From an uncultured bacterium (GTDB taxonomy: Bacteria; Hydrothermota; Tepidihabitantia; Tepidihabitantales; DTDR01), in contig CALHQW010000007.1 in assembly GCA_938040315.1 (NCBI GenBank), forward strand, positions 16,902 to 80,901: a DNA stretch of 64,000 bases. The letters run 5' to 3'. The position numbers and the translations under genes are program-made. Position 1 is the first letter of the stretch, and every line of letters begins with the position of its first letter. The notes beneath the pieces were generated by a model that saw only the letters and a program-made list of their open reading frames with translations, searched no databases and was not told where the DNA came from. Below, piece by piece: positions 9,501-19,407 of this stretch.

Positions 9501-10268
9501 GGTGACGAACTTCCTAGTGGCGTTCTAAAGTGGATAAGAGTATATATTGCTCAAAAACGAAGAATTAGTGTGGGAGATAAATTAGCTGGAAGACATGGTA
9601 ATAAAGGAGTAGTAGCGAAGATTTTACCAGTGGAGGATATGCCTTATTTACCAGATGGTACCCCAGTAGATATGATTTTAAATCCCTTAGGTGTGCCTTC
9701 TCGGATGAATATTGGTCAAATTTTAGAGACATCCTTAGGTTGGGCTATGAAAACATTAGATTGTCAGGCAATCACACCAATTTTTGAAGGAGCGACTATT
9801 GAAGAGATTAAAGAACAATTAAAAAGGGCTAATTTGCCAGAAGATGGTAAAACTACTCTTTATGATGGAAGAACAGGATTACCTTTTAAAGAAAAAGTAG
9901 TTGTTGGTTATATTTATATGATGAAGTTGATTCATATGGTTGACGATAAAATTCATGCCCGTTCTGTAGGACGATATTCACTCATTACTCAACAGCCATT
10001 AGGTGGAAAAGCCCAATTTGGTGGTCAAAGATTTGGAGAAATGGAAGTTTGGGCTTTAGAAGCGTATGGAGCAGCTTATACTTTACAAGAAATGCTTACT
10101 ATAAAATCGGACGATGTGGAAGGAAGAACGGAACTTTTTGAATCTTTAATAAAAGGAACTAACTTACCTACACCAAAAATTCCTGCTTCTTTTTCCGTAT
10201 TAGTTAAAGAACTAAGAGGTTTATGTTTAGATTTAATACCAATCAATTCAAAAGGGGAGAAAAAATGA
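6564..10268 (+). CDS. rpoB: DNA-directed RNA polymerase subunit beta
   Basis: This 1234-residue beta subunit spans the whole family: HKRRVSALGPGGL in the rifampicin region, HYGRICPIETPEGANIGL, PWRGYNYEDAIVIS, GDKLAGRHGNKGVV and the C-terminal GGQRFGEMEVWALEAYGAAY. The charged coiled-coil insert around 870-985 is lysine/glutamate rich. In the rifampicin pocket, positions matching E. coli D516 and N518 are E443 and V445, while H526, R529 and S531 equivalents are unchanged. ATG overlaps the rplL stop, giving translational coupling. Confidence 0.98.
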   Translation: MKKIDFTKFKHSLEIPPLISIQLESYHNFFQFNKPPEKREEIGLQKIFKEIFPIVDIHKRFILDFVKYEIKEPRYSPEEALQKGLTYDAHFYVTFRFIKGTPVKGEKEFKIKDIIEQDVYLFDLPLMTKEGTFIVNGNERVVVNQLHRAPGVYLIREKNEYSLLLVPLRGAWFEMVISGDNDFSVLLDRKKRFPLFLFLQALGYSPEEALEKIYSDMIIEKEIEVGDMIVKKTDFEVISMGEIVTEGILEFLQKQGYTRLKCLKKDAPGIKVIHNILKSHSFIDENEAVERIFKKLRGVEPTQLHLAKNLIEGALFDIARFDLGKCGRFRLNQIFNENLPLEKTNFEKEELFKLIRRLLEFYERQIPPDDVDHLASRRVRSVGELLEPYFRNAFIILVNQIKEKISQIGVNKITSLRELIQGKVIESQILKFFTQNPLCQYMEQVNPLSSLIHKRRVSALGPGGLTKETAGFEVRDVHYSHYGRICPIETPEGANIGLINTIATYSKINEFGFITTPYWRVKNGIVTKEIVYLAPYEEENYKIAQFTTPLDEERKIISKEVLVRYQGDVITVPREEVEFMDVSPKQLFSPSTVMIPFLEHNDADRALMGANMQRQAVPLLKPEKPLVATGVEEQWAKETGAIIIAEEDGEVIKVDAERILIKTMKGLKEYRLKKFKKTNQYTCYNQIPKVKKGMKIKKGDLLADGPCTDDGQLALGRNILVAFLPWRGYNYEDAIVISENLLKDDVFTSIQILEFDIQARETKLGPEEITRDIPGATEEDLAHLDKFGIVRIGTEVAPGDILVGRITPRGETEFMPEEKLLRAIFGEKAANVRDTSLRVEPGVYGTVIDVQIFSRKTDDPLAKEIFKRREEEIEKRFNEKKNFLIEERNEKLKNLLLNVIVSKNIKDKKNKRVIIKEGEKITEDFFVSNKIDKVKPEDLIDLVKSEKEKKEIEEILKEFEKAIKLVEEERKNEHEKLKMGDELPSGVLKWIRVYIAQKRRISVGDKLAGRHGNKGVVAKILPVEDMPYLPDGTPVDMILNPLGVPSRMNIGQILETSLGWAMKTLDCQAITPIFEGATIEEIKEQLKRANLPEDGKTTLYDGRTGLPFKEKVVVGYIYMMKLIHMVDDKIHARSVGRYSLITQQPLGGKAQFGGQRFGEMEVWALEAYGAAYTLQEMLTIKSDDVEGRTELFESLIKGTNLPTPKIPASFSVLVKELRGLCLDLIPINSKGEKK

Positions 10269-13200
10269 ATGAAGAATTTATTTTAGCAGATTTTGAAGGA
10301 TTAAAGATAACTTTAGCTTCTCCTGAGACTATTAGAAGTTGGTCTTATGGTGAAGTCACAAAACCAGAAACTATCAATTATCGAACTCAAAAACCAGAAA
10401 GAGATGGGTTATTTTGTGAGAGAATATTTGGACCGGTGCGGGATTATGAATGTAATTGTGGAAAATATAAAAAAATAAGATTTAAAGGAACAATTTGTGA
10501 CAGATGCGGTGTAGAAGTAACTACCTCTTTAGTAAGAAGAGAAAGGATGGGACATATTGAATTAGCTGCCCCAGTTGCTCATTTTCTTTTCTATCAAGTA
10601 CCTCCTTCTAAAATGGGATTATTGTTAGATTATACAATCAATGAAATTCAAGGTATTTTAAACTATCAAATATATGTAGTTTTAGAACCCGGTAATTCTC
10701 CTTATCGATTTAAAGATTTAATTGAAGAAGAAGAGTATTTAGAGAAAAAAGATGAATTTGAAGGATTTGTTGCTGCTACTGGCGCAGAGGCATTAGAAGA
10801 ACTTTTAAAAAGAATTGACTTAGATAAATTAGCAGCTGAACTGAAGGCCAGAATTCCTCATGAGCAATCGCGACGTTTTCAGTTATTAAGAAGACTGCAG
10901 ATAGTAGAAGCTTTTAAAAACTCTGGAGTTAGACCTGAATGGATGATACTTCGTGTAATTCCGGTTATTCCTCCTGATTTACGTCCTTTAGTTACTTTGG
11001 AGGGTGGAAGATACGCAAGCGCTGATTTAAATGATTTATATAAAAGAGTAATTGTTCGAAATAACCGACTAAAACATCTTCTAAGTACTAAAACTCCTGA
11101 AGTAATTTTGAAGTATGAAAAAAGATTACTTCAAGAAGCAGTGGATGCCTTATTTAGTAACGAAAGTAAACCAAATCCAATAATTGGAAAACAAAATCGT
11201 CCATTGAAATCTCTATGTGAATCTCTTCGTGGCAAACAAGGAAGATTCAGAAGAAATCTTTTAGGAAAAAGAGTTGATTATTCTGGTCGTTCAGTAATTG
11301 TTGTCGATCCAACATTAAAACTTCATCAATGTGCTTTACCCAAAGAAATGGCATACGAATTATTTAAACCAATAGTAATGAGAAAATTAGAAGAAATGAA
11401 GGTGGCGGATAGTCAGAAAACTGCTAAAGCCTTATATAAAAAAGCATCCCCAGAGGTTTGGAAAGCCCTTGTTGAAGTTACTAAAAATCATCCGGTACTT
11501 TTGAATCGTGCTCCTACTCTTCATCGTGTTTCTATTCAAGCCTTTTATCCAATTTTAGTAGAGCATCGGGCTATTGGTATTCATCCATTAGTTTGTCCAC
11601 CTTTTAACGCTGATTTTGATGGTGATACAATGTCTTGTCATGTACCGTTAACACCAGAGGCTATTTTAGAGTCAGCCACTCTTTTACTTTCTTCTAATAA
11701 TATTCTTTCACCTGCTCATGGAAAGCCTCTGATGACTCCTACACAAGATATTGTAGCAGGAATTTATTTTATTACTAAAGAGCATCCTCAAGCACCAGCA
11801 ATTGAAAGAATTTACGATGATTTTTCAGAAATAATAAGCGGTTATGAATTGGGGGAATTTACAATTCACACTAAAATAAAATTTTATTATAAAGGAATTA
11901 TTTATAATACAACAGTTGGTCGAATAATATTAAATGATATTTTACCAGAAGAATTAAGATTTGTGAACGAAGTATTAAATAAAGATAAATTAAATGAATT
12001 GGTTGATAAATGTTATCGAAAATTAGGAAGTAAAAGAACAGCTCAGCTTCTTGACGATTTAAAAGATTTAGGATTTGAAATGGCAACTCGAGCAGGTATA
12101 TCTTTAGGTATGGATGATATCATTGTGCCAAAAGAAAAGAAAGAAATTATTAAAGAAGCAGAAGAAGAAATTAAGGAAATAGTAGAAAAACATCGAAAAG
12201 GATATATTTCTGATTCGGAACGATATAATATGGTAGTAACAATTTGGAATAATGCGACTCAGGAAATTGAAAATAAATTAATGGAAGAATTAGAGAAATC
12301 TCAGAATGGTTTTAATCCACTTTTTTTATTAATTGATTCGGGTGCCCGTGGTTCAAAAGCCCAAGCTGTTCAAATTGGAGGTATGCGAGGGTTAATGGCA
12401 AAACCTCAAAGAGGAGGCGAAAGGGAAGAGGTAATTGAAACTCCAATAAAAAGTTCTTTTCAAGAGGGTTTATCAGTTTGGGAATATTTTATTTCCACCC
12501 GTGGCGGAAGAAAAGGACTAACTGATACTGCTTTAAAAACTGCTGAAGCGGGTTACCTTACGAGAAGGTTAGTGGATGTAGCTCAAGAAGTAGTGATTAC
12601 TATGGAAGATTGTGGTACCATTTTAAAACAAGAAGTAACCCCATTAAAAGAAGGTGGTGATATCATCGAATCACTGTCCGAAAGAATTATCGGTAGAATT
12701 GCTGCCGAAGATATTATTGATCCCATTACCAAAGAAATAATTGTAAAGGAGGGCGAGGAGATAGATGAAGATAAGGCAAAGAAAATCGAAGATTGTGGGA
12801 TTGAGAAAGTTGCAGTTCGTTCTGTTTTAACTTGTCAAGCACCAAATGGATTGTGTGCAAAATGCTACGGAAGAAATTTAGCCACAGGTAAATTAGTTGA
12901 TGTAGGTGAAGCAGTAGGGATAATTGCGGCTCAGTCTATTGGTGAACCAGGAACTCAATTGACATTGAGAACTTTTCACGTGGGTGGTATGGCTACTCAT
13001 ATGGTTGAGCAGAATAAAGCCACAGCAAGGTTTGCAGGAAAAATAACTTATCGAGAATTGAAAGTTTCTATTAGGACTGATGGACAAGCTGTTGCTTTAA
13101 ATCCGGGTAAAATAGAACTTTCTGGAGATAATAGGAAGATTGTTTATGACGTTCCGGAAGGTGCTATTATTAAAGTGGAAAATGGCGCTTCTGTTAAAGA

Positions 13201-14272
13201 GGAGGAAGTATTATTTGAGTGGGAACCTTATTCTATTTTAATTATTGCTAAGAAAGATGGAAAAATAAGATATAGAGATATTGAATTAGGAAGAACTCTT
13301 CAAGAAGATATTGATGAACGAGTAGGAAGAAAAGAGAAACGAATTATCGAAGATCGAGAAAAAGAGAAACATCCTCAATTAGAAATTGTGAATGAGAATG
13401 AAGAAGTAGTTGAAACTTGGGAATTACCTAATGATGCTTATTTGGTAGTAGAAGAAGGTCAAAAAGTAAAAGCCGGTGATATTTTAGCAAGATTGGTAAA
13501 AGAAATAATAAGAGCAAAAGATATTACCGGTGGATTACCTAAGGTTGCTGAATTATTCGAAGCAAAAAGGGTTAAAGACCCAGCAGTAATAAGTGAAATT
13601 GATGGACGGGTCGAAGTATCTTCGCCTCAGATGGGGATGAGAACAGTAAAAGTGGTTTCCGAAGATAATAAAACAGAAAGAAGTTATAAAATTCCTTACG
13701 GTAAATATCTTTTAGTAAAAACAGGTGATATTGTAAAAGCGGGTGATAAATTATGCGAAGGTGAAGTTGATCCTCATGATGTATTAAAAGTGAAAGGGTG
13801 GATGGCAGTTCAAGAATTTTTGACTAATCGAATTCAAGAAGTTTATCGGCTACAAAATGTTAAAATAAATGATAAACATATTTCAGTAATTGTGCGTCAA
13901 ATGTTAAGGAAAGTAAAAATTGAAGACCCTGGAGATAGTAATTTTATGGAAGGGCAAATCGTTGATGCTCAAAAGGTGGATTTAGAAAACCAAAAGTTAG
14001 TGGCTGAGCATAAAAAACCAGCAAAATACACCAGAATTATTCTAGGTATTACGAGAGCGTCTCTATTAACTGATAGTTGGCTTTCTGCTGCTTCGTTTCA
14101 AGAGACCACTCGCGTAATTTCTGAGGCTGCAATCGAGGGAAAAGTTGATTATTTAAGAGGTTTAAAAGAAAATGTGATTGTGGGAAGATTAATCCCAGCA
14201 GGAACAGGTTTTCGCGAATTTAGGAAAGTTAAAGTAATCACAAAAATTGAAGAAATTAAGGAGGTAGGCTGA
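10265..14272 (+). CDS. rpoC: DNA-directed RNA polymerase subunit beta'
   Basis: This 1335-residue beta' starts at the ATG at 10265, which overlaps the rpoB stop and follows a GGGGAG site; the 14-codon upstream extension lies inside rpoB. The N-terminal zinc ribbon is CNCGKYKK...CDRCGVE. The catalytic Mg-binding NADFDGD is at 448-454. The second zinc site is CGT...[13 protein letters not shown], with the bridge/trigger region [19 protein letters not shown]. It forms the active centre with RpoB and continues by a one-base overlap into rpsL. Confidence 0.98.
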   Translation: MNEEFILADFEGLKITLASPETIRSWSYGEVTKPETINYRTQKPERDGLFCERIFGPVRDYECNCGKYKKIRFKGTICDRCGVEVTTSLVRRERMGHIELAAPVAHFLFYQVPPSKMGLLLDYTINEIQGILNYQIYVVLEPGNSPYRFKDLIEEEEYLEKKDEFEGFVAATGAEALEELLKRIDLDKLAAELKARIPHEQSRRFQLLRRLQIVEAFKNSGVRPEWMILRVIPVIPPDLRPLVTLEGGRYASADLNDLYKRVIVRNNRLKHLLSTKTPEVILKYEKRLLQEAVDALFSNESKPNPIIGKQNRPLKSLCESLRGKQGRFRRNLLGKRVDYSGRSVIVVDPTLKLHQCALPKEMAYELFKPIVMRKLEEMKVADSQKTAKALYKKASPEVWKALVEVTKNHPVLLNRAPTLHRVSIQAFYPILVEHRAIGIHPLVCPPFNADFDGDTMSCHVPLTPEAILESATLLLSSNNILSPAHGKPLMTPTQDIVAGIYFITKEHPQAPAIERIYDDFSEIISGYELGEFTIHTKIKFYYKGIIYNTTVGRIILNDILPEELRFVNEVLNKDKLNELVDKCYRKLGSKRTAQLLDDLKDLGFEMATRAGISLGMDDIIVPKEKKEIIKEAEEEIKEIVEKHRKGYISDSERYNMVVTIWNNATQEIENKLMEELEKSQNGFNPLFLLIDSGARGSKAQAVQIGGMRGLMAKPQRGGEREEVIETPIKSSFQEGLSVWEYFISTRGGRKGLTDTALKTAEAGYLTRRLVDVAQEVVITMEDCGTILKQEVTPLKEGGDIIESLSERIIGRIAAEDIIDPITKEIIVKEGEEIDEDKAKKIEDCGIEKVAVRSVLTCQAPNGLCAKCYGRNLATGKLVDVGEAVGIIAAQSIGEPGTQLTLRTFHVGGMATHMVEQNKATARFAGKITYRELKVSIRTDGQAVALNPGKIELSGDNRKIVYDVPEGAIIKVENGASVKEEEVLFEWEPYSILIIAKKDGKIRYRDIELGRTLQEDIDERVGRKEKRIIEDREKEKHPQLEIVNENEEVVETWELPNDAYLVVEEGQKVKAGDILARLVKEIIRAKDITGGLPKVAELFEAKRVKDPAVISEIDGRVEVSSPQMGMRTVKVVSEDNKTERSYKIPYGKYLLVKTGDIVKAGDKLCEGEVDPHDVLKVKGWMAVQEFLTNRIQEVYRLQNVKINDKHISVIVRQMLRKVKIEDPGDSNFMEGQIVDAQKVDLENQKLVAEHKKPAKYTRIILGITRASLLTDSWLSAASFQETTRVISEAAIEGKVDYLRGLKENVIVGRLIPAGTGFREFRKVKVITKIEEIKEVG

Positions 14273-14655
14273 TGCCGACAATTAATCAACTTGTTAGAAA
14301 AGGAAGAAAAAAAGTAAAGAAAAAAAGCAAAGCCCCAGCTCTGATGGGATGTCCACAAAAAAGGGGAGTCTGTATACGTGTTTATACTACTACTCCTAAA
14401 AAGCCTAATTCAGCGTTAAGAAAAGTTTGTAAAGTAAGATTGAGTAATGGTTATGAGGTAATTGCTTATATTCCCGGAGAAGGACATAATTTGCAAGAAC
14501 ACTCAATTGTTTTAATTCGTGGTGGAAGAGTAAAAGATTTACCAGGTGTGAAATATCATGTAGTAAGAGGAGTTTATGATTGTGCCGGTGTAGAGGGAAG
14601 GCGACAAAGCCGTTCCCTTTATGGAGTAAAAAAGCCTAAAGAAACTAAAACGTGA
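14272..14655 (+). CDS. rpsL: 30S ribosomal protein S12
   Basis: This 127-residue S12 has the decoding-centre loops [17 protein letters not shown] (K43/K44) and [13 protein letters not shown]. The streptomycin-contact lysines are the wild-type residues. The start ATG shares one base with the rpoC stop and follows an AAGGAGG sequence. It leads the rpsL-rpsG pair directly after rpoC, as in many bacteria. Confidence 0.97.
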   Translation: MPTINQLVRKGRKKVKKKSKAPALMGCPQKRGVCIRVYTTTPKKPNSALRKVCKVRLSNGYEVIAYIPGEGHNLQEHSIVLIRGGRVKDLPGVKYHVVRGVYDCAGVEGRRQSRSLYGVKKPKETKT

Positions 14656-14663
14656 GGTGAAAA

Positions 14664-15134
14664 ATGGCGCGTAGAAAAAGAGCGGAAGTGAGGGAAATTC
14701 CTCCCGATCCGATATATAATTCGGTTCTTGTTCAAAAATTTATTAATAATTTAATGTGGGATGGTAAAAAAACGATTGCTCAAAAAATTTTTTATGGTGC
14801 TTTGGCTTTAATCAAAAAGAAAACTGGCGAGGATGGTTATAATGTTTTTTTAAAAGCAATTAATAATGTAAAGCCAGTTTTAGAAGTGAGACCAAGAAGA
14901 GTTGGAGGTGCGACTTATCAAATTCCCGTAGAAGTGTCTGCACGAAGAAAGGAATCGTTGGCGATTAAATGGATTATAAAAGCAGCACGAGAAAGAAATG
15001 AATATCGAATGGAAGAAAGATTGGCTAATGAATTGATAGAAGCTTCTAAGGGTACTGGCCAAGCAATAAAGATTAAAGAGACTACTCATAAAATGGCAGA
15101 AGCTAATCGAGCTTTCGCTCATTTCCGCTGGTAG
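14664..15134 (+). CDS. rpsG: 30S ribosomal protein S7
   Basis: This 156-residue S7 begins [20 protein letters not shown]. The family motifs [19 protein letters not shown] and [18 protein letters not shown] are present, and it ends [18 protein letters not shown]7 nucleates the 30S head by binding 16S rRNA. It follows rpsL after 8 bases. The usual next gene, fusA, is absent here. Confidence 0.97.
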   Translation: MARRKRAEVREIPPDPIYNSVLVQKFINNLMWDGKKTIAQKIFYGALALIKKKTGEDGYNVFLKAINNVKPVLEVRPRRVGGATYQIPVEVSARRKESLAIKWIIKAARERNEYRMEERLANELIEASKGTGQAIKIKETTHKMAEANRAFAHFRW

Positions 15135-15141
15135 AAAATTA

Positions 15142-15723
15142 TTGAAGACTTTAATTGTAAACTTCTATCTCTCTCAAAAAGAGAAAAAAATACTTCCTTA
15201 TATTGAGTTAATAAGAGATTTTAGTGATTATCAAGTTGTTCCGGAAGATAGATTTAATTTAAGCCTTTTGAAGAATTTAAATTCTATTATTCTCTCTGGT
15301 TCACCAAAAATGCTCTCCCGAAATGAATTTAATAAAGATATTTTAGAAATATTAAAGGAAGTGGAAATTCCTATTTTAGGCATTTGTTATGGGCACCAAC
15401 TTTTAGCAAAAGCCTTTGGTGGAGAAATTGGACGACATGCTGAATATATTGAAAAAGATGAAGAAATATTTATTTTAGATAAAAAAGATATATTTTATAA
15501 TTTACCGAATAAAATTATTGCTAAAAAATCTCATCAAGAATATATAATAAAATCATCTTTAAAAAAAGATTTAGAAGTTATTGCCTTCTCTAAAAGTTGT
15601 GAGGTTGAGGCTATTAGACATAAAAAAAAGAAAATTTTCGGTCTTCAATTTCACATTGAACGTTCAGGAAATATCGGCTATGAAATAATTAAAAATTTTT
15701 ATCAAAGGATAGTTAAATATTGA
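15142..15723 (+). CDS. Class I glutamine amidotransferase domain protein
   Basis: This 193-residue protein consists only of a class I glutaminase fold like the N-terminal half of GMP synthase. The nucleophile lies in GICYGHQLLAKAFGG (near residue 81), and the His/Glu pair in FGLQFHIERSG. The oxyanion region reads SIILSGSPKML. No ATP-pyrophosphatase half follows, so it could be a stand-alone GuaA-type glutaminase subunit or an unrelated amidotransferase; the substrate is unknown. A TTG start 7 bases after rpsG is assumed because no ATG fits. It sits where fusA often lies. Confidence 0.75.
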   Translation: MKTLIVNFYLSQKEKKILPYIELIRDFSDYQVVPEDRFNLSLLKNLNSIILSGSPKMLSRNEFNKDILEILKEVEIPILGICYGHQLLAKAFGGEIGRHAEYIEKDEEIFILDKKDIFYNLPNKIIAKKSHQEYIIKSSLKKDLEVIAFSKSCEVEAIRHKKKKIFGLQFHIERSGNIGYEIIKNFYQRIVKY

Positions 15724-15748
15724 CAATTTATAAAAATTTGATTATAAT
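15720..15748 (+). promoter_or_regulatory. Consensus promoter, probably giving a leaderless mRNA
   Basis: TTGACA (15720-15725) and TATAAT (15743-15748) are separated by exactly 17 bases, a perfect sigma70-type consensus. The ATG of the next gene is only 5 bases after TATAAT, so transcription should start at or beside the start codon. Confidence 0.8.
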
Positions 15749-15753
15749 TATAT

Positions 15754-16695
15754 ATGGTGATAAAGAGGATAATATTAACTTTGATAATATTTTCAATTAT
15801 TGGCTTTTTTTTATTCAATTTTCAGAATTATCAAAAATTAAATTTTTATAATGAAAAATTTTTAAAAGAAAAAAAAGAACTTACTAACGAAATTTTTTTG
15901 TTGAAAGAAATTGCAGTCAATTTAGAAAAATTTCGACTTTTCTTTGAACCTATCTATTTAAATAAAATAAAAGAATTAATAAAAAAAAGTAAAATTATAG
16001 AAGATAATAGTTGGAATCTATTCCTTAATAATTTAGATTATTTAACCCAAGCTTTTAAAATTAAAAAAGATGATTTAATAATTTTTACTAAATTTCGTGA
16101 GTTTTTGAAAGAGAAAGAAGCAATTTTGACTAAAACTGTGAATAAATTAGAAATAGAGTATGAGAGTATCAAAAGGCAAAAAATTAAAGAATTGAATTTT
16201 ATTAATAGAATGATTATTTTAGAATTATTTGTTATGGTAGTTTTATTAAATCTTTTCTTGTCCTTTAAAAAAAAGAAAGAAAAAATTTTTGATAATTATT
16301 TTTCCTTATTAGAACTTTTAAAAATTGTCAAGGAAAAAATGAATAAATATTTAGAAAAAATAAATTCTTGGGAAAATAAACTAAAGGAGTTTCAAAAATC
16401 CTTAGAGGATATCAAGAATTTAGAGGTTCTTAATGAGTATAAAAAAAATTTTACCTATTACTTTCTCAATCTTCAATTAAGTTTATTACAAAATGATCAC
16501 TCATTGATAAATAAATATTTTACTAATTTTCAAAAAATGAGTGAAAAAATTATTAATTTACTTCCAACAGATGATAGAAAAGAATTGACTACCTATTTTC
16601 AAGAAAGTGGCGAAGAGATTAATCTTTTAAAAGAAGAGTTAGTTAATTTAAGTAAGATAATTGGCGAAATTAAAAATTACGAAATTAAAAAATGA
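15754..16695 (+). CDS. Two-TM helical membrane protein paired with CheW-like protein
   Basis: I do not recognise a family for these 313 residues. TM segments lie near residues 5-24 and 153-171. Between them is a charged, almost wholly helical region of about 128 residues, probably extracytoplasmic. After the second TM come about 140 more helical residues with coiled-coil character. The topology resembles a bacterial chemoreceptor with a four-helix-bundle sensor, but no HAMP domain or conserved MCP hairpin is visible. The overlap (ATGA) with a CheW-like gene suggests the two act together. It begins directly after a consensus promoter. Confidence 0.6.
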   Translation: MVIKRIILTLIIFSIIGFFLFNFQNYQKLNFYNEKFLKEKKELTNEIFLLKEIAVNLEKFRLFFEPIYLNKIKELIKKSKIIEDNSWNLFLNNLDYLTQAFKIKKDDLIIFTKFREFLKEKEAILTKTVNKLEIEYESIKRQKIKELNFINRMIILELFVMVVLLNLFLSFKKKKEKIFDNYFSLLELLKIVKEKMNKYLEKINSWENKLKEFQKSLEDIKNLEVLNEYKKNFTYYFLNLQLSLLQNDHSLINKYFTNFQKMSEKIINLLPTDDRKELTTYFQESGEEINLLKEELVNLSKIIGEIKNYEIKK

Positions 16696-17150
16696 TTATT
16701 GGGAAAGGGTTTTTTTTAATTTGTGAAATTGGTGATAATAAAATAGCTTTGCCTATCTATGGGATAAAAGAAATTTTATGGGATATTGAAGTTTATCCTC
16801 TACCAAAAGTCTCTGAATATATTGTTGGTATTTTGGCGGAAGAGAAAAGATTAGGAGCAGTGATAGATTTAGCAAAATTTTTTAATATTAAAGAAGAAAC
16901 TACTCAAAATATTTTTCTAAAACTTAAAATAAATGAACATTTGTTTTTTTTAGCAGTAACAGATGTTAAAGAGATTTTGGAAATAAAGGAAGAAGAAATT
17001 TATCCTTGTCCGCCCTTATTTTCTTCAAATATTCCTAACTATTATATTACTGCTCTCATAAAAAAAGAAGAGATGTTTATCCCGATTATTGAACTAACAA
17101 AAATTCTTGATCACGAAGAAATAAAACCATTTATTTCTATTGGTAAATAA
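16692..17150 (+). CDS. CheW-like domain protein
   Basis: This 152-residue protein is a single CheW-like (SH3-type adaptor) domain: ICEIGDNKIALPIYGIKEIL at the start, the core motif VVGILAEEKRLGAVIDL-like segment (about 45-60), and MFIPIIELTKIL near the C-terminus. CheW domains link receptors to CheA kinases. Its ATG overlaps the stop of the two-TM protein, so the pair is probably a receptor/adaptor unit. No CheA, CheY or methyltransferase gene is nearby. The family call is fairly sure; the pathway is inference. Confidence 0.75.
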   Translation: MIIGKGFFLICEIGDNKIALPIYGIKEILWDIEVYPLPKVSEYIVGILAEEKRLGAVIDLAKFFNIKEETTQNIFLKLKINEHLFFLAVTDVKEILEIKEEEIYPCPPLFSSNIPNYYITALIKKEEMFIPIIELTKILDHEEIKPFISIGK

Positions 17151-17242
17151 TCTCCGCTGTTTAAAAGGATAAAATTATTCTTAAAAATACCTTTTATTTA
17201 CTTAACTTTTTTAAAATATTTATGCTTTAAATTTTTCTTTAC

Positions 17243-17270
17243 TTGATTTTTAAAAAGATTTTATTATAAT
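17243..17270 (+). promoter_or_regulatory. Promoter of the rplM operon
   Basis: TTGATT (17243-17248), a 16-base spacer and TATAAT (17265-17270) lie 10 bases before the rplM ATG. A start 7 bases after the -10 box leaves a leader of about 4 bases, so there is no room for a ribosome binding site. Confidence 0.75.
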
Positions 17271-17280
17271 TTATAAAATT

Positions 17281-17718
17281 ATGAAAACAACAATTTTAAC
17301 AGATAAAAAAAAGGTTGAAAGAAGATGGTGGCTGGTTGACGCGAAGGGAAAAATTTTAGGTAGATTAGCCTCTCAGATTGCTTTTCTTTTAATGGGAAAA
17401 CATAAGCCTTATTATACTCCTCACATTGATTGTGGAGACTTTGTGATTGTGATTAATGCTTCTCAAATTAAAGTTACTGGTAAAAAAGAAAAAAATAAAA
17501 TATATTATTGGCATACGGGGTATCCGGGTGGATTAAAATCAATAACTTTTGAAGAAATGATGAAGAAAAATCCCAAAAGAGTAATTGAATTGGCAGTAAA
17601 AAGAATGCTGCCCAAAAATCGTTTGAGGAAAATTCGTTTGAGAAGATTAAAAATTTATTTAGATGAAAAACATTTTCATGAGGCACAAAAAAATTTAATT
17701 GTTGAGGCAAAAATATGA
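17281..17718 (+). CDS. rplM: 50S ribosomal protein L13
   Basis: This 145-residue L13 has the family motifs RRWWLVDAKGKILGRLAS, MGKHKPYYTPHIDCGDFVIV, YWHTGYPGGLKS and RMLPKNRLRKIRLRRLKIY. It is an early-assembly large-subunit protein. The gene opens the rplM-rpsI-rpsB-tsf-pyrH-frr operon and appears to be leaderless. Its stop overlaps the rpsI start (ATGA). Confidence 0.97.
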   Translation: MKTTILTDKKKVERRWWLVDAKGKILGRLASQIAFLLMGKHKPYYTPHIDCGDFVIVINASQIKVTGKKEKNKIYYWHTGYPGGLKSITFEEMMKKNPKRVIELAVKRMLPKNRLRKIRLRRLKIYLDEKHFHEAQKNLIVEAKI

Positions 17719-18116
17719 ATCAATTTTATTTTGCTTCGGGTAGCAGAAAAGAGGGAGTTGCAAAAGTATGGCTTTATCCCAAAATAAACGGGGAAAATAG
17801 TAAATTTATTGTGAATAATCAGTCAATAGAAAAATATTTTGGTCGATACGATTTAGTATTATTAGCTCAGCAACCATTGAAAGTTACAAATCTTCTTGGA
17901 AAGTTTGATGTAAAATGTGAAGTGAAGGGAGGAGGTAAATCAGGTCAAGCAGGTGCGATTTCTTTAGGCATTGCACGTGCTTTAGTAAATTACCAACCAG
18001 AATTGAGAAAAATTCTTTCCGATGCAGGATTATTAAAAAGAGACCCGCGAGAAAAGGAAAGGTGTAAATATGGTTTAGCAAAAAGGAGGAAAAGATTTCA
18101 ATGGACCAAACGTTAA
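17715..18116 (+). CDS. rpsI: 30S ribosomal protein S9
   Basis: This 133-residue S9 shows [16 protein letters not shown] at the N-terminus, [19 protein letters not shown] in the middle and the basic tail ending [10 protein letters not shown], which reaches the P-site tRNA. The ATG overlaps the rplM stop. Its last 16 bases overlap the start of rpsB, which has its own AAGGAGG inside rpsI. Confidence 0.97.
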   Translation: MNQFYFASGSRKEGVAKVWLYPKINGENSKFIVNNQSIEKYFGRYDLVLLAQQPLKVTNLLGKFDVKCEVKGGGKSGQAGAISLGIARALVNYQPELRKILSDAGLLKRDPREKERCKYGLAKRRKRFQWTKR

Positions 18117-18814
18117 CTGTTAAAGAATTATTGGAAGCAGGTATTCATTTTGGCCATTTATCTAAAAGATGGAATCCCAAAATGGCACCTTTTATTTATG
18201 GAAAGAAAAATGGTATTTATATAATTAATGTTGAAAAAACTTTGGAGAGATTAAAAATTGCTTATGAAGCAGTAAGAAAAGTTGCTGAAAGGGGAGAAGA
18301 TATTTTATTTGTGGGACGAAAACAGCAGGCAAAACCAATTATTGAAGAAGAGGCAAATAGATGCAAAGCCTTTTATGTTAATGAAAGATGGGTGGGTGGC
18401 CTTTTGACTAATTTTTCTGTTATAAGTTCCCGGATTGGTAGATATTTAGAATTAGAAAAGAAATTTCAAGAAAAAGATTTTAAAAGTTTGGGAAATAAGG
18501 AAATAAGAAAGTTAGAAAGAGAATTTCTTAAATTAGAAAAATTTTATAAAGGATTAAGAGAGATGGAGCGATTACCAGGAATTATTTATGTTGTAGATGT
18601 CCGAATAGAGAAAACACCAATTTTAGAAGCAAAAAGAGTAGGAATTCCGATAGTTGCTTTAGTAGATACTGATGGTGACCCAACTTTGGTAGATTATCCA
18701 ATACCAGGAAATGATGATGCGATGCGTTCAATAAAATTGATTACTTCCAAAATTGCTGATGCGGTAATTGAGGGTAGAAAAATTTTTGAACAAGAATTAA
18801 AGGAGGAAATATGA
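18101..18814 (+). CDS. rpsB: 30S ribosomal protein S2
   Basis: This 237-residue S2 has the motifs [50 protein letters not shown] and the C-terminal [14 protein letters not shown]2 joins late to the 30S head/body junction. The ATG at 18101 follows AAGGAGG by 10 bases and lies within the 3' end of rpsI. The rpsB-tsf-pyrH-frr order is the standard one. Confidence 0.97.
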   Translation: MDQTLTVKELLEAGIHFGHLSKRWNPKMAPFIYGKKNGIYIINVEKTLERLKIAYEAVRKVAERGEDILFVGRKQQAKPIIEEEANRCKAFYVNERWVGGLLTNFSVISSRIGRYLELEKKFQEKDFKSLGNKEIRKLEREFLKLEKFYKGLREMERLPGIIYVVDVRIEKTPILEAKRVGIPIVALVDTDGDPTLVDYPIPGNDDAMRSIKLITSKIADAVIEGRKIFEQELKEEI

Positions 18815-19407
18815 AAGATATTCCTATTGAAAAAATTAAAGAATTGCGACAAAGAACTGGCTCAGGAATTTTAGACTGCAAACAAGCATTAATAGAAGCC
18901 AATGGAGATGTAGAAAAGGCGATTGAAATTTTAAGAAAAAAGGGTATTGCAAAAGCAGAAAAGAAAATGGAACGACCCACTGCTGAAGGAGTAGTGGATG
19001 CCTATATTCATCCTGGTGAAAAATTGGGGGTATTGGTAGAAGTAACTTGCGAAACTGATTTTGTTGCTCGTAATCAAGAGTTTAGAAGATTTGTTAGAGA
19101 TATTGCAATGCAAATTGCTGCTACCGATCCATTAGCAATCAGTCCGGAAGACTTACCGCCTCAGATTGTGGAACGAGAAAGAAAAATTTATGAAGAACAA
19201 TTGAAAAATAGTGGCAAACCAAAAGAGGTAATTGAAAAAATAATTGAAGGGAAATTGCAGAAATTTTATGAAGAAGTATGTCTTTTAAATCAAGCTTTCA
19301 TTAAAAATCCTGAAAAAAACGTAGGAGTATATTTAAAAGAACAAATAGCCAAATTTGGTGAAAATATAAAAATAAGAAGATTTGCACGGTTTAAAATTGG
19401 TGAGTAA
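18811..19407 (+). CDS. tsf: Elongation factor Ts, short form
   Basis: This 198-residue EF-Ts exchanges GDP for GTP on EF-Tu. The N-terminal UBA-like domain reads [20 protein letters not shown], followed by the core motif [16 protein letters not shown]. coli EF-Ts has 283 residues; this is the Thermus-like short form with a single core subdomain and [19 protein letters not shown] leading to the C-terminal module. The ATG overlaps the rpsB stop and follows AAGGAGG. Confidence 0.96.
   Translation: MKDIPIEKIKELRQRTGSGILDCKQALIEANGDVEKAIEILRKKGIAKAEKKMERPTAEGVVDAYIHPGEKLGVLVEVTCETDFVARNQEFRRFVRDIAMQIAATDPLAISPEDLPPQIVERERKIYEEQLKNSGKPKEVIEKIIEGKLQKFYEEVCLLNQAFIKNPEKNVGVYLKEQIAKFGENIKIRRFARFKIGE

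Noticed and set aside
10223..10264. Start of rpoC 14 codons upstream
   Set aside because: It lies inside rpoB; the ATG at 10265 has GGGGAG before it and overlaps the rpoB stop in the usual ATGA way.
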